A stretch of 5,780 nt of DNA from Acidobacteriota bacterium. GTDB lineage: Bacteria > Acidobacteriota > Terriglobia > Terriglobales > Acidobacteriaceae. Location of the stretch: positions 3,251 through 9,030 of the forward strand of contig QIAR01000267.1 of the NCBI GenBank assembly GCA_003225595.1. The letters are read 5' to 3'. The notes under the pieces were generated by a model that searched no databases, had not been told where the DNA came from, and saw only the letters and a list, made by a program, of their open reading frames with translations. Shown here piece by piece: positions 5,531 to 5,780 of this stretch. Numbering within the stretch: the first letter of the stretch is position 1; each line of letters opens with the position of its first letter. Both the position numbers and the translations under genes were made by a program.

Positions 5531-5780
5531 CTAGTGGCGCCTTTCTGTTTCGCGCAGAATCGTGGCGAAGCTTCGGCCGCCAAAACTGAAGCCCTGTTCA
5601 ACGCGGCCAGTCGTGGCCACTCTGGCGCCATTTCCGGGAACCCCGTAGTTCTGGCTGAAAACCCACATCGTACCGGTGCCGTCGTCAATCTGAAAGACGC
5701 CGCTGCCGAGGGCCCCAAAAGAACTGCTGACCCGACCGGCGATGGTAACTTCTTTTCCAGCGTACCGGCCCGGATCACGG
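5531..5780 (-). CDS. Partial small OB-fold protein (5' end beyond the window)
   Basis: Read on the minus strand from the window edge, one frame stays open for 82 residues to TAG (5533-5531). The translation has clear OB-fold character of the type often called nucleic-acid-binding or tRNA_anti-like: RDPGRYAGKEVTIAGRVSSS (visible 1-20, an opening strand with GKxVTIxGRV), GSGVFQIDDGTGTMWVF (25-41, the classic strand-2/3 hairpin around DDGTG), VPGNGARVATTGRV (47-60, the G-x-x-V-x-x-x-G-x-V strand) and FSFGGRSFATILRE (64-77). In proteins of this type the OB domain follows a signal peptide or lipobox, so the full protein may be exported; the N-terminus is not visible. Whether it binds nucleic acid is unknown; many such stand-alone bacterial OB domains have no assigned ligand. 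Only an internal ATG is available in the window, so the true start is to the right. The overlapping minus-strand frame at 5350-5778 is a shadow. Confidence 0.75.
   Translation of the reverse strand, partial: RDPGRYAGKEVTIAGRVSSSFGALGSGVFQIDDGTGTMWVFSQNYGVPGNGARVATTGRVEQGFSFGGRSFATILRETERRH

Noticed and set aside
5350..5778. Minus-strand 142-residue frame at the right edge
   Set aside because: It overlaps the end of the exported-protein gene and reads as Ser/Arg/Ala-rich noise; the neighbouring frame ending at 5531 gives a clear OB-fold.

Overview
The window looks like a piece of a moderately GC-rich bacterial chromosome, most likely from a soil acidobacterium (Terriglobia-like). This is an inference from protein style only: a quinoprotein-type beta-propeller ending in a chitobiase/HEX_C-type domain, a secreted D-aminoacylase-like amidohydrolase, a small exported GGTGK-motif protein and a small OB-fold protein are a combination I associate with that phylum. 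No rRNA, tRNA or marker gene is present to confirm it.

Layout, left to right. (1) 1-951 (+) is the C-terminal part of an exported beta-propeller protein whose start lies outside the window. (2) 1001-2452 (+), 49 nt downstream on the same strand, is an exported metal-dependent amidohydrolase of the D-aminoacylase / N-acyl-D-glutamate deacylase type. (3) 2453-2719 is non-coding. It holds a perfect 9-bp inverted repeat inside a pair of 9-bp direct repeats, a tandem heptamer and a small GC hairpin, ahead of (4) 2720-4054 (+), a polytopic membrane glycosyltransferase of the GT87/DUF2029 type. (5) 4121-4468 (-), convergent with it, is a stand-alone receiver-domain response regulator starting at GTG with a good Shine-Dalgarno. 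(6) 4469-4925 is a 457-nt divergent intergenic region with short repeats and weak promoter candidates. (7) 4926-5432 (+) is a small exported four-cysteine protein with a strong ribosome binding site. (8) 5531-5780 (-) is the C-terminal part of a small OB-fold protein cut by the right edge.

The genes do not form an obvious single pathway. The first two could be co-transcribed and both products are probably exported. The rest look like independent units: a convergent pair at about 4055-4120, a divergent pair at 4469-4925 and another convergent pair at 5433-5530. I see no mobile element, CRISPR array, defence gene cluster or RNA gene. The items most worth a second look are the 2542-2585 repeat structure, the OB-fold fragment at the right edge, the metal-site variation in the amidohydrolase, and the uncharacterised small exported protein. 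I do not see convincing evidence of a new multi-gene system.
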